64,000 nt of DNA from Bacillota bacterium. Its GTDB lineage: Bacteria > Bacillota > UBA4882 > UBA8346. The stretch covers positions 1-64,000 of the forward strand of contig JAEYGI010000043.1 of the NCBI GenBank assembly GCA_023402395.1, in the 5' to 3' direction. The notes beneath the pieces are model-generated. The model made no database searches, was not told where the DNA came from, and worked only from the letters and a program-made list of their open reading frames with translations. This document shows positions 63,194 through 64,000 of the stretch, piece by piece; the first letter of the stretch is position 1; each line of letters starts with the position of its first letter. A program made the translations under genes and the position numbers.

Positions 63194-64000
63194 GTGAAAA
63201 CTCAGCCGCGGAAAGCGGAATTGTCCGGCACTGAATTTGAACAGGTTAAAAATGAGTATTGCCAATGGGTGCCCACCTTCCAACGGCTTGGACTTAAACC
63301 GCAGCGTTTTATCAAGGAACAGGACGCGGTATATGTCGGAACCAATGAAGGCTGGTTCAGGCTCGGCTTGACTGAATATGACAAGAATGAATTGAAATGG
63401 TTGCGTGGGATATTGGAATACCTGGAGTCCCGTTCGTTTCAACATTGGGCCGTACCCTGGCAAAAGACGGTGATCTGGGAAGAGAGCGACCATTGCCATT
63501 TGATCCAGCCCTGGCTGTTTGGGAATGAGTGTTTTCAAGTCAAAGATCCGGCATCACTCGCCCGGCTCGCCGAAATCCTGGCCGAACTTTACCGCTGCGG
63601 GCGGGACTACCGGGAGGAACACGGGATTCCCAGGCCACGGGACCGCTGGAGCGGCATGGAGTTGGAATGGGAAACCAACCTTCAGCAACTCGATTCCCTT
63701 CATGAGGAGGATTATCATGAAAAAATCCGCAAAGATTTTAGTGATCTTCGTAAAAGAGCGATGGGGTTAGTTTCGGAAACGTTGACGACTTGGCGCAATT
63801 CAGGCATTCATTCCATTCATGATCATCATTGCCAGTCCGGGACCATCGGCCACGGCAATCTGACCGCCAACTGTTTGGTGTGGCGGGGGTATGATTATTA
63901 TCTGATTAATTGGGAGAATCTTACATTCCAACCCCGGATAACCGATTTAGCGTCCTTTATTTCCGACGTCGGTGATTGGGAGCCGGACTGGATCCTGTTC
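63194..64000 (+). CDS. CotS-like spore coat / kinase-fold protein (3' partial)
   Basis: The frame is open from GTG 63194 to the window edge (269 codons, no stop). AGGAGGTG lies 7 bases upstream. The product looks like the CotS/YutH group of spore-coat proteins with an aminoglycoside-phosphotransferase-like fold. The N-lobe has RLGLTEYDKNELKWLRGILE and the hinge HLIQPWLFGNECF. The C-lobe has IGHGNLTANCLVW and YLINWENLTF, where HGxxxxxN and the INWE strand stand in for the kinase catalytic loop and metal site. Asn in place of the catalytic Asp (HGN) suggests weak or no kinase activity, as in other CotS-type proteins. The C-terminus is outside the window. Confidence 0.72.
   Translation, partial: MKTQPRKAELSGTEFEQVKNEYCQWVPTFQRLGLKPQRFIKEQDAVYVGTNEGWFRLGLTEYDKNELKWLRGILEYLESRSFQHWAVPWQKTVIWEESDHCHLIQPWLFGNECFQVKDPASLARLAEILAELYRCGRDYREEHGIPRPRDRWSGMELEWETNLQQLDSLHEEDYHEKIRKDFSDLRKRAMGLVSETLTTWRNSGIHSIHDHHCQSGTIGHGNLTANCLVWRGYDYYLINWENLTFQPRITDLASFISDVGDWEPDWILF

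Overview
The window reads as chromosome from a spore-forming, flagellated member of the Bacillota (Firmicutes) of roughly balanced GC. The flagellar genes (FlaG, FliS), an RsfA/YlbO-like prespore regulator, a CotS-like spore-coat gene at the right edge, strong AGGAGG ribosome sites and frequent TTG/GTG starts all point that way. The exact lineage cannot be fixed from sequence alone.

Layout. 1-5000 is a graveyard of decayed mobile and accessory DNA: an IS3-type end, an IS256 pseudogene, an IS200/IS605-like tail, frameshifted coding remnants and a short ParM-like fragment. Two intact small genes also lie there, a secreted basic protein and a metzincin-like protein lacking its catalytic glutamate. 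5000-7200 holds a small flagellar group. 7300-12600 carries a cold-shock gene and a complete branched-chain amino acid ABC transporter (livJ-H-M-G-F), with clean promoters and terminators. 13000-16760 carries an RlmL-like RNA methyltransferase, a 1.75 kb IS1182-like element with visible inverted repeats but a damaged transposase, and a divergent RsfA-like regulator.

The centrepiece, 17058-58937, is a roughly 42 kb hybrid NRPS/trans-AT PKS locus, all on the + strand. A phosphopantetheinyl transferase is followed by a C-A-T-E loading module whose hand-read code (DLTKIGEVGK) matches Asn. Next comes a membrane-anchored serine peptidase with the ClbP/XcnG/ZmaM layout: signal peptide, SxxK domain and three C-terminal membrane helices. 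Together these predict an N-acyl-D-Asn prodrug pathway, in which an inactive precursor is made inside the cell and the acyl-D-Asn cap is removed outside the membrane. An ABC exporter and an HlyD-like adaptor follow.

Further along are a type II thioesterase, a trans-acting malonyltransferase, a KAS III-like protein, a SAM methyltransferase and a cobalamin-type radical SAM enzyme of the PhpK type. The assembly line continues as half-C-A-T, C-T-half-C, KS-DH*-KR-ACP, KS0-T-C, half-C-A[MT]-T-C-A-T and C-A-T-BtrH-like, ending with a free ACP.

The most unusual points are four C-domain C-lobes without an N-lobe (one fused to the radical SAM enzyme), a methyltransferase inserted in an A domain, an A-less module, a KS lacking its catalytic His, and a papain-like BtrH-type domain in place of a terminal thioesterase. 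The right flank has a Na+/H+-type antiporter broken by an in-frame TAA, a sugar kinase and glycosyltransferase pair, and a CotS-like gene cut by the window end.

None of the family assignments was checked by database search. All come from reading motifs, order and spacing.
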